Assembly: GCA_036346225.1 (NCBI GenBank)
Contig: JARFIW010001090.1
Coordinates: 744,001-808,000 of the forward strand
Source of the DNA: Platerodrilus igneus
Taxonomy: Eukaryota; Arthropoda; Insecta; Coleoptera; Lycidae
DNA: 64,000 nt
Direction of reading: 5' to 3'
Shown here: piece after piece, positions 24,315 to 33,711 of the stretch
Position numbering within the stretch: the stretch's first letter is position 1
Layout of the letters: the number at the start of each line of letters is the position of its first letter
The notes under the pieces: model-generated
Databases searched by the model: none
What the model was told of the DNA's origin: nothing
What the model saw: the letters and a program-made list of their open reading frames with translations, nothing else
Program-made: the position numbers and the translations under genes

Positions 24315-25063
24315 TTGCTGTGATAAGGGGTTGTTTAAGGGTGTATTGTATAGCAAGGGTCGTGCAGTAATCATAAATTACGATAGGAAGCAGAAAACTG
24401 CATTTATTTAGTAGAAAATTTAATAATTCTTATATTATGTAAATAGTAAGCATTTAACACCCTGTATATAGAGCATAAGTAGTTTAAAGCAACGCAAATG
24501 AACACATCTTACAATAAGAGGACGCATAGTTAGCATAGAAATAGGTAATTCATACATTAGGTAAATAATAAATATTTAACAACCGGTATATAGAGCTTCA
24601 TTAATTTTAAGTAATGCAAATAACGATATTTTTCAGTAGAAGCACGCGTATTTAGAGGAATGATAATAAATGTAATTAAACACGCATTCAAAAGGATTCT
24701 AATTAGTTATGATATAATACGGAGATAAGAGGTAAAACTTAACAAAGCCTTGTGTAAGTGCGTAGAAACAATTAACATCTTTAATAAGAAAATGCAGTTC
24801 AAAGATGCGTAAATAAATAAACATACACGAAAATCGAAGTTCAAAATACATCATGTATTTTTGTATAATATGGAAAACGCGATTATTTATTCAAAACGCC
24901 GTATGGTCTAATAACGAAGTATCTATAAGCAAACAACCATTACCTGGGAAACGAATATGTTACATCAGAATACCACTTCAAATGTAGGAAATACAAAGAC
25001 CTCATTGGTTAAGATAGCGACGGACTTGTTAGGGGCCCGGCCCACATCCAAGTGGGATCAACC

Positions 25064-25103
25064 CATATATTAACAGCGAGCAATGATAACAGAGCTCAGT
25101 TTT
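25064..25103 (+). promoter_or_regulatory. TATA/initiator pair in TA-element copy C
   Basis: CATATATTAA (25064-25073) lies about 30 bp upstream of GCTCAGTTTT (about 25095), a good arthropod initiator. Copies A, B and D have the same pair at the same place. Confidence 0.5.
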
Positions 25104-25222
25104 AACTCAACAAGGCCAAGCTGCGTTACTCTGAACCTAAGAGTCACGCGTAATAATATTTTAATAGTGAAATGTATAGTGACAGATAAGTGATACAAAT
25201 ATGAAGAATTCTTTTGCTGATT

Positions 25223-25232
25223 AACGTGAGTA
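25223..25232 (+). promoter_or_regulatory. Splice-donor-like site in TA-element copy C
   Basis: TTAACGTGAGTAG, with GTGAGT at 25226-25231, lies about 129 bp after the putative initiator. Confidence 0.4.
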
Positions 25233-25259
25233 GAATTTTGGGTAATTTATGTAAACTAA

Positions 25260-25640
25260 TATAATAATAATAGAGCTTCAAATGGGTGTATAATCCTAAT
25301 TCGAGTAAATAGAATAAATTCAAGTGGAAGATTCTAATTGAGGGTATAATAATTCAAGTGAGTGGTTAGATATTATTCCAAATGGGTGTATAATAAATTC
25401 AAGTCTGACGACAATAATTCGAGGATGATGACCATAATTCTAGTATGAGAATAATTCGAGTGAGATATAATAAATCCGAGTGTATGGATAATCTTAGTTG
25501 ATTGATAATATTTCAACTGTGTTGATGACAATAATTCTGAATTGATGTTGGTTGATAATGGATGGTATAATGATTTAAATGCATGGAAAATTCTAATTGA
25601 TGGTATAATATTTTAAAGCGTCGATAATTTTGGTACAATT
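25260..25640 (+). repeat. Irregular minisatellite in TA-element copy C
   Basis: Variants of ATAATTCAAGTG / ATAATTCGAGTG / GGTGTATAATAA are scattered through nearly 400 bp just downstream of the donor, roughly every 25-35 bp. The repeat is specific to this copy. Confidence 0.55.
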
Positions 25641-26200
25641 TTGAGTTGCGAGAATCAATAAAGAAGCACGAAGTAATTTATGGATAAAAAGGAGTTCTAA
25701 TTAAGTAGCAGGTCAGATCTTATTAGTTTTAAGACATTTTTCTATTTGAATTTGAATATTGAATTTGCTTAATTAATATAAACTTGTGTAACAGAGTCGG
25801 CAACAAACTTTGCATACGTTAAAAGTACGTAATATTATAAAGGGGTTTAGAACGTTCCAGGCTTCTTTGGTAAAAAGAGTAGTTTTTGGTGACTTTAGAT
25901 TGATTGCAAAGCAGATAAATTTTGGGATAAATAAGACTTATAATATTGATTGATTGAAGAGTGTATTTTAATAATTTTCAAAACCTGTACATAATATTTC
26001 TTTTCATTATATGGAATTAATTAACTTCATTTTATAATTCAAACAAAGAGATAACCATAAAGGGGTAAAGAGAGAAAAATTGATCATCGTAACGTTGTGC
26101 ACTCTGTGTAGAATAATAAAAGCTAGCCGGGGCAGAATAATAAGTAAAATTAGTGGGAGTGAAATTTGATTAGGAAAACACAGTTCCTGTTAATACATAG

Positions 26201-26203
<3 letters not shown>

Positions 26204-26233
<30 letters not shown>
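26204..26233. repeat. (TA)n array between TA-element copies C and D
   Basis: A pure TA run of about 30 bp joins the 3' ends of two oppositely oriented copies. Confidence 0.9.
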
Positions 26234-26236
<3 letters not shown>

Positions 26237-26939
26237 CTGTGATATTTCCTTGTTGGTTTTCAAGCCCCTACGATGGGTGTCATTTTTATTGCTATGAAAT
26301 GCCCTACGATTGAACGTACCGTTTTAATTGCTGTGATATTTTTATTTGATATGATATTTACTTTAAGCCCTAATTTTGTACATTATATTTTATTTGTTTA
26401 CCCCGACTAGCTCACTGAATAAATCTTATTTTAACCTTTAAATGGATTCAAATAAAGCAGTTCAAAAACACACAATATAATAATTGACAATATGTACAAT
26501 GTTGTGTAAACTCAAAATTCTCACTTGTATAAAATGTTTACATTTACCAAATTTATGCTTTCCTGAAAGCCAACAAAAATATCTTTTAATTACTCTCAAG
26601 TATCTTCGAACGTTCCAAGATGCTTTACCCTGTTTTCATATTTTTCAAATGACCTTTTTGATGACTCTTACAAATACATAATGTATAGCAAATATTAAAT
26701 TTGAAATAGTCTTTAAATAAGTAAATGTTTAAAAATTGTTAACCTGGAATGGTCACTGGAGCTCCCTCATAGTCAGTGGTCTGCATCCCTTGTTGTGTCC
26801 GCTTTACTTATTGGCCAGAGTAATCCACTTTTGATCTCTGGTATTTTTAGATTTGCGTTCAGGCTTAGATCTCGACATGAAAGCCGGCTCGACAAAAGTC
26901 GTATCAACAAAATTGCCGTCCCATTAAAATGGCATCAGC

Positions 26940-27095
26940 AAAAACCGTCCCAATAGTAGAATCGCCTCTAATAAAAGCCGTCCCAATACAAGAAGCCTCC
27001 AACAAAAGCTGTTCCAATACAAGAAGCCTCCAATAAAAGCCGTCCCAATACAAGAAGCCTCCAACAAAAGCCGTCCTAATACAAGAATCCTGTTT
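26940..27095 (-). repeat. 31-bp tandem repeat in TA-element copy D
   Basis: The unit AAAAGCCGTCCCAATACAAG + AAGCCTCCAAC starts at 26973, 27004, 27035 and 27066 with exact 31-bp spacing, plus degenerate units to the left from about 26885. It lies just downstream of the donor of this minus-strand copy. Confidence 0.9.
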
Positions 27096-27131
27096 TGTTA
27101 AATATTAGAAATAAATTTAATTAATTGTTTA

Positions 27132-27137
27132 ACTTAC
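27132..27137 (-). promoter_or_regulatory. Splice-donor-like site in TA-element copy D
   Basis: On the minus strand AATAGACGTAAGTTAAAC carries a near-consensus donor about 139 bp downstream of the putative initiator. Confidence 0.45.
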
Positions 27138-27266
27138 GTCTATTTGTAGATCAGCTTATTTTTGTCGCACAAATTTTTGCACTTTCAAATTTCATTTATA
27201 CTGAATTTTATTTCACTAATTAATTACCTAACTTTTTACGACATTCGAGCATAGTTGGTGCTCGGT

Positions 27267-27621
27267 TGAATATGAACTAAATGTTTATTCATTTTCTATT
27301 GTATTTATAAGCCCTTCCCACCAATAGTTTTCATTGGCGTGTTTATTAATCGAGACTTGTACTTTGCCTTATCTGGCAGAACTCGGAATTTTCTCAAATT
27401 CCCTGGTTTAATTCTTCGACGAAATGCTTTCTCAGTCACGTAAGCGTTCTGCTAAATTACAGTATTTTGTTAGGATTTCCAATTATGGCTTCTATCTAGT
27501 CACGTATTCAATGTTTGTCAATTAAAAGTCCACGATTATCATATAATTGACCCGCCTGGTGTTTATTTGTTTGTTACAGAATATTGGTTTTCTGAACAAA
27601 TGTGTTCTTCGTAGTCACGTA
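27267..27621 (-). promoter_or_regulatory. Conserved promoter module of TA-element copy D
   Basis: Minus-strand TACGTG words lie at 27621-27616, 27506-27501 and 27442-27437, all followed by AC. A TATA box (GCTTATAAATAC, about 27312-27301) follows 130 bp later and an initiator-like TTCATATTC near 27276. Order and spacing match copy B closely. Confidence 0.55.
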
Positions 27622-28070
27622 TCGATTTTCTAATAATGGCGTATTTAGATGCGTTTGCATATGGATGCGTTGATATTTTCGACGTAATCATTAAATATTG
27701 GAATGCCAATTTATCTATGTTTCCCGATAATTTTATTTGATGCAATTAGTTGCTTCTAAAATCTTATCTTTACTCCTAAATTAGACTTGAACATATTTAT
27801 ATGACGCACACATTACTATTCTAATTAAATGGTATCGGATTATTATTAAAGGAGCTTCTTTTTCATGCATTTAATCATATATCCTTTATATACATTGTCC
27901 TCGCAATTGACTTTTTTGCAGAATAGTCGATTTACTCTTATAATTGATGGAATTATTTGATTTTCTTAAAGTTAAAGTTATTTATATCTATCCTACGACC
28001 CCCATGAGTTAATCTACTCTTAAAATACCCTCTTATCATAGCAATATATATTGAATTAAGTAACACTGAA

Positions 28071-28102
<32 letters not shown>

Positions 28103-28169
28103 GCATTGGACTACCGCCCGCTAGGGGCGTTGTTTTCTGTTCTTATTCTGAACGTGTGCGTCTATTGAA

Positions 28170-28242
28170 GATCGCACGTTTTCAGAGTTAAGCACCCTCT
28201 CGCTCTGGTCAGTACTTGGGTGGGTGGACACTGTTTTTTTTT
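28170..28242 (+). pseudogene. Diverged 5S rRNA 3' half
   Basis: AGAGTTAAGCACC (about 28192) and GGTCAGTACTTGGGTGGGTG (about 28207) match the internal control region of 5S rRNA (boxes A and C). The match fades upstream of about 28170, and a T-run (28234-28242) follows as in pol III terminators. It is probably an old 5S copy or a 5S-derived SINE head or tail. Confidence 0.6.
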
Positions 28243-28621
28243 AGGAACTTACATATACATGTAGCAGTAGCAGGGCCGTGTAGCACATCTCGACATGGAC
28301 GTAAATAATTTTTTAACAATCCCGTACACGAGTTCAATGCAAGTTTCGGTGCTGCGTGTGATTTTCGCTTGACATGCATTTTATTTATTATACTTGTCCA
28401 TGGTTGCAAAACGCCGACACAAAAGGATGGTTACTTGCATTCGCGGAAGAGGGTGCTTGCTATTATGTAATGATTATACGACTATCTCCTCGCCTTTCAG
28501 TCCAGTTCTCGGCCGTCGTTTATCAAATTTTCGAGTAATTTTAAGAAAACGCGGAGTTCGAATATTTGCTAGGTGCATTCGCATAAGCACTTTACATACC
28601 CGTAACGCGACATGTAATATA

Positions 28622-28744
28622 GACAACGACCATACCACGTAGAAAAACACAGGTTCTCGTCCGATCACCGAAGTTAAGCAACGTTGGGGGCGCGGTCAGT
28701 ACTTGGATGGGTGACCGCTTGGGAACACCGTGTGTCGCGTTGTC
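28622..28744 (+). rRNA. 5S ribosomal RNA gene or near-intact copy
   Basis: The segment runs GACAACGACCATACCACG ... GAAGTTAAGCAACGTTGG ... GGTCAGTACTTGGATGGGTG ... TTGGGAACACCG ... CGTTGTC. The two ends pair (GACAACG with CGTTGTC), as expected for helix I. The pol III internal control region is well kept. Its length of about 123 nt is 2-4 nt more than usual: GTGTGTCGCGTT near the 3' end and a run of five G (28685-28689) look expanded. The segment GTAGAAAAACACAGG at nt 19-33 also differs from the partner copy. A T8 terminator follows directly. It may be expressed, but isolated palindromic 5S copies are often pseudogenes. Confidence 0.8.
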
Positions 28745-28752
28745 TTTTTTTT
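28745..28752 (+). terminator. Pol III T-run terminator of the 5S gene
   Basis: Eight T directly follow the 3' end of the plus-strand 5S rRNA copy. Confidence 0.7.
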
Positions 28753-29041
28753 CCATTTACGCTGGAATATCGTGGTTTTCCTTGACTTTGTAAATTTTAT
28801 TAAACTACACAACCCCAACTTTATATGGAACTGCAACAGCGCTTTTTTTCAGGTATTAAGAGCTCCGAGAAGTTTCAGGACATTTTCGTGACTTTATACA
28901 CAGCATCCTGCGACTTCTCGGAGCTCTTAATACCTGAAAAAAAAGCGCTGTAGCAGTTCCATATAAAATTGGGGTTGTGTAGTTTAATAAAAATTAGAAA
29001 GTTAAGGAAAACCACGATATTCCAGCGTAAAAAGAAAAAAA

Positions 29042-29142
29042 GACAACGGACACGCGGTGTTCCCAAGCGGTCACCCTTCGAAGTACTGACCGCGCCCAAC
29101 GTTGCTTAACTTTGGTGATCGAGAGAACCGGTGATTTTCAAT
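29042..29142 (-). rRNA. 5S rRNA gene, 3' part, split by LINE insertion
   Basis: The minus strand carries nt 18 onward of a 5S rRNA: GGTTCTCTCGATCACCAAAG, TTAAGCAACGTTGGGCGCGG, TCAGTACTTCGAAGGGTGAC and the 3' end CGTTGTC followed by a T-run. The first 30 nt lie at 33712-33741, beyond two LINE insertions. The internal control region is largely complete, but the transcript would lack the 5' strand of helix I, so the gene is inactivated. Confidence 0.85.
29130..29142 (+). repeat. Target-site repeat, copy 1, at the LINE 5' junction
   Basis: GGTGATTTTCAAT is the 5S sequence bordering the LINE. Versions GGTGCTTTTCAAT (33531-33543) and GGTGCTTTTCAAC (33712-33724) follow the 3' ends of the two LINEs. 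Confidence 0.85.
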
Positions 29143-29175
29143 CATTCTAGTTGCGTGCTTCATAGTGAGCAGACG
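29142..29175 (+). promoter_or_regulatory. Internal LINE promoter: initiator plus DPE
   Basis: TCATTC at 29142-29147 places A(+1) at 29144, and AGACG occupies 29171-29175, exactly +28 to +32. This is the arrangement known from TATA-less Drosophila LINE promoters of the Jockey, Doc and I type. Confidence 0.65.
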
Positions 29176-29307
29176 TATAAAGCTCTCTGGCTCTAGTTAT
29201 TCGCGATTACTGCATTATCGTAAATATAGATAAGTATCACACTGATACTTATTGCAAATAGTAGTTTTAGTGTTAATATAATATAATATAATCACTAGTC
29301 AAGAAAG

Positions 29308-30474
29308 TTGGATAAAAAATTAGAACACAAAAATGAGTCCCAAATAATTGCGGGACTCATAGTTAAGCAGAAGAGGAAGGTTGTTCCTGACGAAGACAAT
29401 AAAGTAAGTAAAATGCCTAGAAAGCAGGCAAGTCAACTCGATAGCACTACTATTGAAATTAAAAATCGATATGATCCATTAAGTGATGGTGAATTAGAGA
29501 TGGAAGAAGACACACCATCGTTAAACCAGAAAGTAACTAATTCTAGGCCCAAAACAAAACAGAAAATGCCGCCGATTGTTATTCACGGTCAAACTAAAAA
29601 TCATCATGAGTTTATAAATTGCATTAAGAACAACACCAAGGAACAATTTTATATTAAAAACTCAAGAGACAATGTAACCATATACACACATCTAAAAGCA
29701 GATCATAAAAAAGTTGTTGAAATACTTAAGGAGACGGAATTTCACACTTTCACCCATAAAGATGAAAAGAAAAACACGCACGTAATATATGGCTTAGCTG
29801 GTAAAATCGAGGCAGAAGATATCAAGAAAGAACTTGAAGCAGACTATGACATAAGAGTAATTAACTGCTCGTTAATGAGAAATACCAAAACACCAATCTA
29901 CCTGCTGACTACAACAAATGCTATTAAAACTAAGCATTTAAACGAGACAGTTAAATACCTATATTATACAAAAGTAAGATTCGAACAGTATAAAAACAAA
30001 AAAGCCATAGTCCAGTGCCATAGATGCCAATTATGGGGACACTCTGCTTCAAATTGCAATGCCAACCCTAGGTGTCTAAAATGCGCCAAGGGACATTTCA
30101 CGTTTACATGCGAGAAACCAAGAGAAACGAAAGCCACCTGCGCTAATTGTGGAGATAATCATCCAGCCAACAGCGAGATGTGCCCCTCTTACATTGAAAA
30201 ACTACAACAAATCCAGAAAGATAGCAAGAAATTCAATAACACCTCCAAAAATCAAGGGAATAAAATACCGACTAGAGAAGATTTCCCAGCGCCCAAGTGG
30301 ATCCCGGCTAAACCTCCAACCACCAGTGTTTGGGATAATACAAATAAGAAATCAACATCACCAGTTCAACTAGCAAGTACATCGACAAAGGTGAGTGGCT
30401 CTGGTTTTCATGAACTCGTTGACAAAGTACAAAAACTAGAGCAATTAATTGATATCGATAAAATGTTAGGGTAG
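29308..30474 (+). CDS. LINE ORF1 protein (Gag-like, PRE_C2HC plus three CCHC knuckles)
   Basis: ORF1 proteins of Jockey-clade LINEs bind element RNA and carry it to the integration site. Counting from the codon at 29308, the domain that precedes the zinc fingers in Jockey Gag proteins (PRE_C2HC type) spans about residues 140-210. Knuckles follow at C237-C240-H245-C250, C256-C259-H263-C268 and C278-C281-H285-C292. The C-terminal third is Lys/Asn/Thr-rich. The frame is open over 388 codons but begins at a non-ATG codon. The first in-frame ATG is at 29413 (MPRKQASQLD), and an ATG at 29333 is out of frame by one base, so the native start may have been lost by a 1-nt change. ORF2 begins almost at once after the stop. 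Confidence 0.8.
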   Translation: MDKKLEHKNESQIIAGLIVKQKRKVVPDEDNKVSKMPRKQASQLDSTTIEIKNRYDPLSDGELEMEEDTPSLNQKVTNSRPKTKQKMPPIVIHGQTKNHHEFINCIKNNTKEQFYIKNSRDNVTIYTHLKADHKKVVEILKETEFHTFTHKDEKKNTHVIYGLAGKIEAEDIKKELEADYDIRVINCSLMRNTKTPIYLLTTTNAIKTKHLNETVKYLYYTKVRFEQYKNKKAIVQCHRCQLWGHSASNCNANPRCLKCAKGHFTFTCEKPRETKATCANCGDNHPANSEMCPSYIEKLQQIQKDSKKFNNTSKNQGNKIPTREDFPAPKWIPAKPPTTSVWDNTNKKSTSPVQLASTSTKVSGSGFHELVDKVQKLEQLIDIDKMLG

Positions 30475-30476
30475 TA

Positions 30477-33153
30477 AAATTCTCGTTGCAACATGGAACG
30501 CAAACGGGCTTAGGAATAAAATCCCAGAGCTAAATGAATTTATAACTAGGTATAAGCTAGATATCATATTAATTAATGAAACTAAACTGGGCCCCCAGAA
30601 ATAAACTAAACTTTAGAAACTTCAATATTTTAAGAAAAGATAAAGCCGCAGGAAACGGAGGACTTGTAGCGCTTATTAAAAATAACATCGCGTTCACCCA
30701 AATAACAGTAAACATTCAAAGCTCCCTTGAATTCTTAATCTTCAAGCTAAACGACGGCACTACCATTATAACAGCTTACAACAACCTTCAAACAAGTTTA
30801 CAGACCAAGATATTCGTACATTGCAGAACGCAGGTAACAAATCAATACTCGTAGGGGATCTAAATGCTAAGCATACAACATGGAATTGTCATCATTCTAA
30901 CAAAAACGGTAGAACTCTTTTCGATCTAACAGTTAATTCAAATACCAAAGTTATATTTCCTAACAGTAAAACACACTTTCCTACTAATAATAGCACACCT
31001 ACGACAATAGATATTTTAGTCTTAAGAAACATACCTAGCGTTCAAAATGTTTTCTCTCCTACAGAATTGTCATCGGATCATAACCCGGTTATTTTTACTT
31101 TAATTAATTCTAAGCATACTACACCTAAAAGCTCAAAACCTGACTACGTTAATGCTGACTGGAAGAAATACAGGACAATACTTAATCAGCAAATAACAAT
31201 AAACAGTTCAATAAATAACTCCAATCAAATTAATAATGAGGTAAATAAATTAATTAAAGCAATAGAAAATGCCAAAAGCGAGGCAATTAAAAATGTAAGC
31301 ATACGCATCGATGCGACTCCGCTACCTAACGAAATACTACAGTTAATTAGAACAAAAAACAAACACGAAGAAGATGGCAAACTACACGCAATGTACAAGA
31401 CAATAATAAACTCGACACACAGACAAAACAAATTAGAAGGGCACTTTGGATGCACAGAAACAAAACGTGGATCAAAAAGCTACAGCAACTAAACACAAAC
31501 GATAACTCCATCTGGAAGATGACAAGATACCTTAAAAAGAAAAACTCTACCATTCCGACACTTACTAAAAACACCACAACTGCGCAAACTGACACTGAAA
31601 AAGCTAACTTACTTGCAAAATTGTTTGTAACCAATCATGATATAGTCAAAAATAACGCACAGCAAAATAGTCTACAACATGAAACCGAAACCAAACTAAA
31701 AGGTATGATGGCTAAGAGGGATGACACTCTCATCGATCGCACTACACCCACAGAAGTTAAAAACCTGATACTAAAGCTTAAAACAAATAAAGCCCCTGGT
31801 AAAGACAAAATGAACAACAGTTTAATTAAAAATTTCTCCCAGAAAGTAATAGTTCAATTCCATCACATTATAAATGCAATCCTAATTCATTCATACTTCC
31901 CCAACTCCTGGAAACATGCAATAACTACTCCCATTCCCAAACCGGGCAAAAACCCCAACTCACCTAATGGATACAGACCAGTTAACCTGCTCCCATCCCT
32001 AAGTAGAATAGTGGAAAAAATAATGAATACAAGACTACAAAATCACATAAACAATAAAGGAATCTTAATAAACTCACAATTTGGTTTTAGAAAAAATCAC
32101 AGCACAACAAGACAAGTAGCCTCTATCACCAAGGACATAATCACTGGTTATAACAAAAAACAGGTAACCTTTATGGTGTTATTAGACTACGAAAAGGCCT
32201 TTGACAAGGTATGGGTAAGCGGGTTACTGCATAAGCTAATGTTTTACAAATTTCCGGCGTATCTTACGAAAATAATACACAACTACTTAACAAATAGAAC
32301 ATTTGCGGTCGATGTGAGAAGTTCTCTGTCGGATAGTTTAAAAATCAAAGCTGGAGTACCACAAGGGTCAATTTTGGGGCCGACCCTATACATTATTTAC
32401 ATCAATGACATCCCCACCACCCCAAACACACAAATAGCACTCTATGCTGACGACACAGCTATTTACGCAACACACAAGGACCCACAACAAGCAGTCAACG
32501 AAGTAGTAACACACACGTCACTAATAGAAAAATATTGTAAAAAATGGAAAATCAGCATTAACTCCGATAAAACTGAGGCCATTCTGTTTCATCGAAGGTA
32601 TGTTAACAACAAAATAAACTCGGCTAATATAATAGGTACATTAATCACACCCACACAAACTGTCAAATATCTTGGGGTACAGTTAGGCCCACGCCTCACC
32701 TTCAAGTCACACATAGAACTTGCAGCCAAAAAAGCACTAGTTATGCTCATAAACCTATATTCGCTATTGTCTCTCAAAAGTACAGTCAGTCCTAAAAATA
32801 AAAAATTAATCTATTCAACTATTATTTGACCCACTTTTCTATATGCATCTCCTGTCTGGTGTGGTGCAGCAAAAACCCACGTACAAAAACTTCAGAGAAT
32901 GCAAAATAAATGCCTTCGCTTAGTACTACACAAAGGGAGGTACGAAAAAATCAGAGATTTACATGCAGAAGCGGAAATACAAACAATCCAGGAACTCATT
33001 GATACCCAGGCACAAAGTTTCTTTGAACAAACCAGAAAATCCAAAAACAGATTTCTCCGGAATCTCACCAATTTAAGATATAACAATCTCCCACATAGCT
33101 ATAAACATAAGTATCCCTATCAAGGCCTGCCCATTTTTAATAGCACTTTTTAA
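30477..33153 (+). pseudogene. LINE ORF2 (AP-type endonuclease + reverse transcriptase), broken
   Basis: ORF2 nicks target DNA and copies the RNA in place. The endonuclease begins with LVATWNANGLRNKIPELNEF near 30482 and continues with LINETK, VGDLNAKHTTWN (about 30850) and SSDHNPVIF (about 31070). Reverse transcriptase blocks include NGYRPVNLLPSLSR (about 31970), QFGFRKNHST (about 32080), the PQGSILGP block (about 32360) and YADD at about 32443-32454. A C-terminal part ends at 33153. The endonuclease is in three frames, with breaks near 30590, 30800 and 31450. The RT frame is then open to an in-frame TGA at 32827-32829, after which the same frame continues to 33153. Defects are few, so the copy is moderately young. 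Confidence 0.85.
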
Positions 33154-33530
33154 ATTCACAAATACAGATCGTTACTGCAAAAGATGAGGTTTTTTCCAAT
33201 TTTTCCTCAACTGACTCGTGAAAACCAAGAAACACATCACCGTAACTGGAGCAACCGCACAGACATCACTCAAAGCATCTACAAAAACCTTTAGCATGCG
33301 CGTTGGTTCCCACAATCGTTTTTCGGGATCATACCTTGCACTAATACCCTTGTAGACAGCTAGATACAAAACTCATACTTAAGGGTGAGCGACATTTCGC
33401 AGGAACCTTTACAAACCACATTGTAAATAAATTTGTACATAGATAGGCTCTAAATCTTGTGGTTTTTTTAGTTTGTTATGTGCATACTTAAATATATGTT
33501 AAATAAAAGTCTTTGTTGTTGTTGTTGTTT
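33154..33530 (+). other. LINE 3' untranslated region with (GTT)n tail
   Basis: Non-coding 3' end of the LINE. An AATAAAAG near 33500 is followed by about six GTT units up to the target-site repeat. LINEs of this clade often end in simple repeats rather than poly(A). Confidence 0.6.
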
Positions 33531-33711
33531 GGTGCTTTTCAATGTATTGCAGAGTAAGCCGCTACTGCTGCAGGAATCTTCGTCGAAGGCAAATCTAAGT
33601 AGTTGTACATAAATGAGTCTTTTATGGTATATATAAATATTGTAAATAGGATTGTTATGTACATTTTTTCAGTCATTGTTTTTGTTATTAAATTCTGTTG
33701 ATTGATTGATT
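33531..33711 (+). mobile_element. 3' end of a second LINE at the same 5S target
   Basis: GGTGCTTTTCAAT (33531-33543) is followed by about 165 bp of a different LINE 3' end, with CGAAGGCAAATCTAAGTAGT and a (TTGA)n tail (about 33696-33711). Then GGTGCTTTTCAAC (33712-33724) resumes the 5S gene. The sequence differs from the 3' end of the complete LINE, so it represents another family or subfamily with the same target. It is severely 5'-truncated. Confidence 0.7.

Larger units (their letters stand above)
24315..26203 (+). mobile_element. TA-element copy C, complete, about 1.9 kb
   Basis: It starts TTGCTGTGATAAGGGGTTGT right after (TA)n and ends TTAATACATAGCAA right before (TA)n. The end read inward gives TTGCTATG, a short inverted repeat of the start. 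Shared blocks include GTAAGCATTTAACACCCTGT, the promoter module, CAGGTCAGAT near 25708, CGTAACGTTGTGCACTCTGTG near 26090 and AAGCTAGCCGGGGCAG near 26127. It lacks the TACGTG words seen in A, B and D. It has no open frame of interest. It lies tail to tail with copy D across a shared (TA)n array. Confidence 0.75.
26234..28044 (-). mobile_element. TA-element copy D, complete, about 1.8 kb
   Basis: On the minus strand it begins TTGCTATGATAAGAGGGTAT at 28044 and ends AATATCACAGCAA at 26234. The ends thus form an inverted repeat of about 13 bp (TTGCTRTGATA). Internal landmarks in order are CAATTGCGAGGACAATGTATATAAA (as in copy B), three TACGTG words, TATA box, donor, a 31-bp tandem repeat, GGGATGCAGACCACTGACTA (compare copy B) and GAGCTAGTCGGGG (compare copies A and C). 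No coding frame exceeds 60 codons. Confidence 0.75.
29143..33530 (+). mobile_element. Jockey-clade LINE inserted in a 5S rRNA gene
   Basis: A non-LTR retrotransposon of 4.4 kb with a 5' promoter, ORF1 with three CCHC knuckles, ORF2 with endonuclease and reverse transcriptase, and a 3' tail of (GTT)n ending at about 33530. It lies antisense to the 5S gene. The 13-bp target sequence of the gene borders both ends. The 5' end is apparently complete, because it starts with an initiator-like TCATTC and a downstream AGACG. ORF2 has several frame breaks, so this copy is inactive. A second, 5'-truncated LINE sits behind it at the same target. Confidence 0.85.

Noticed and set aside
28209..28668. Frames of 64-82 codons around the 5S genes, repeated at 33769-34163
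   Set aside because: They are readings of the 5S flanking DNA that is duplicated in the palindrome; both strands are open by chance.
29308..29412. Start of LINE ORF1 at the TTG codon
   Set aside because: A TTG start is not expected in an animal LINE. The frame is merely open upstream of the ATG at 29413, and the native start may be the out-of-frame ATG at 29333.
31225..31817. Minus-strand frames of 60-95 codons opposite LINE ORF2
   Set aside because: Antisense shadows of the reverse transcriptase coding region.
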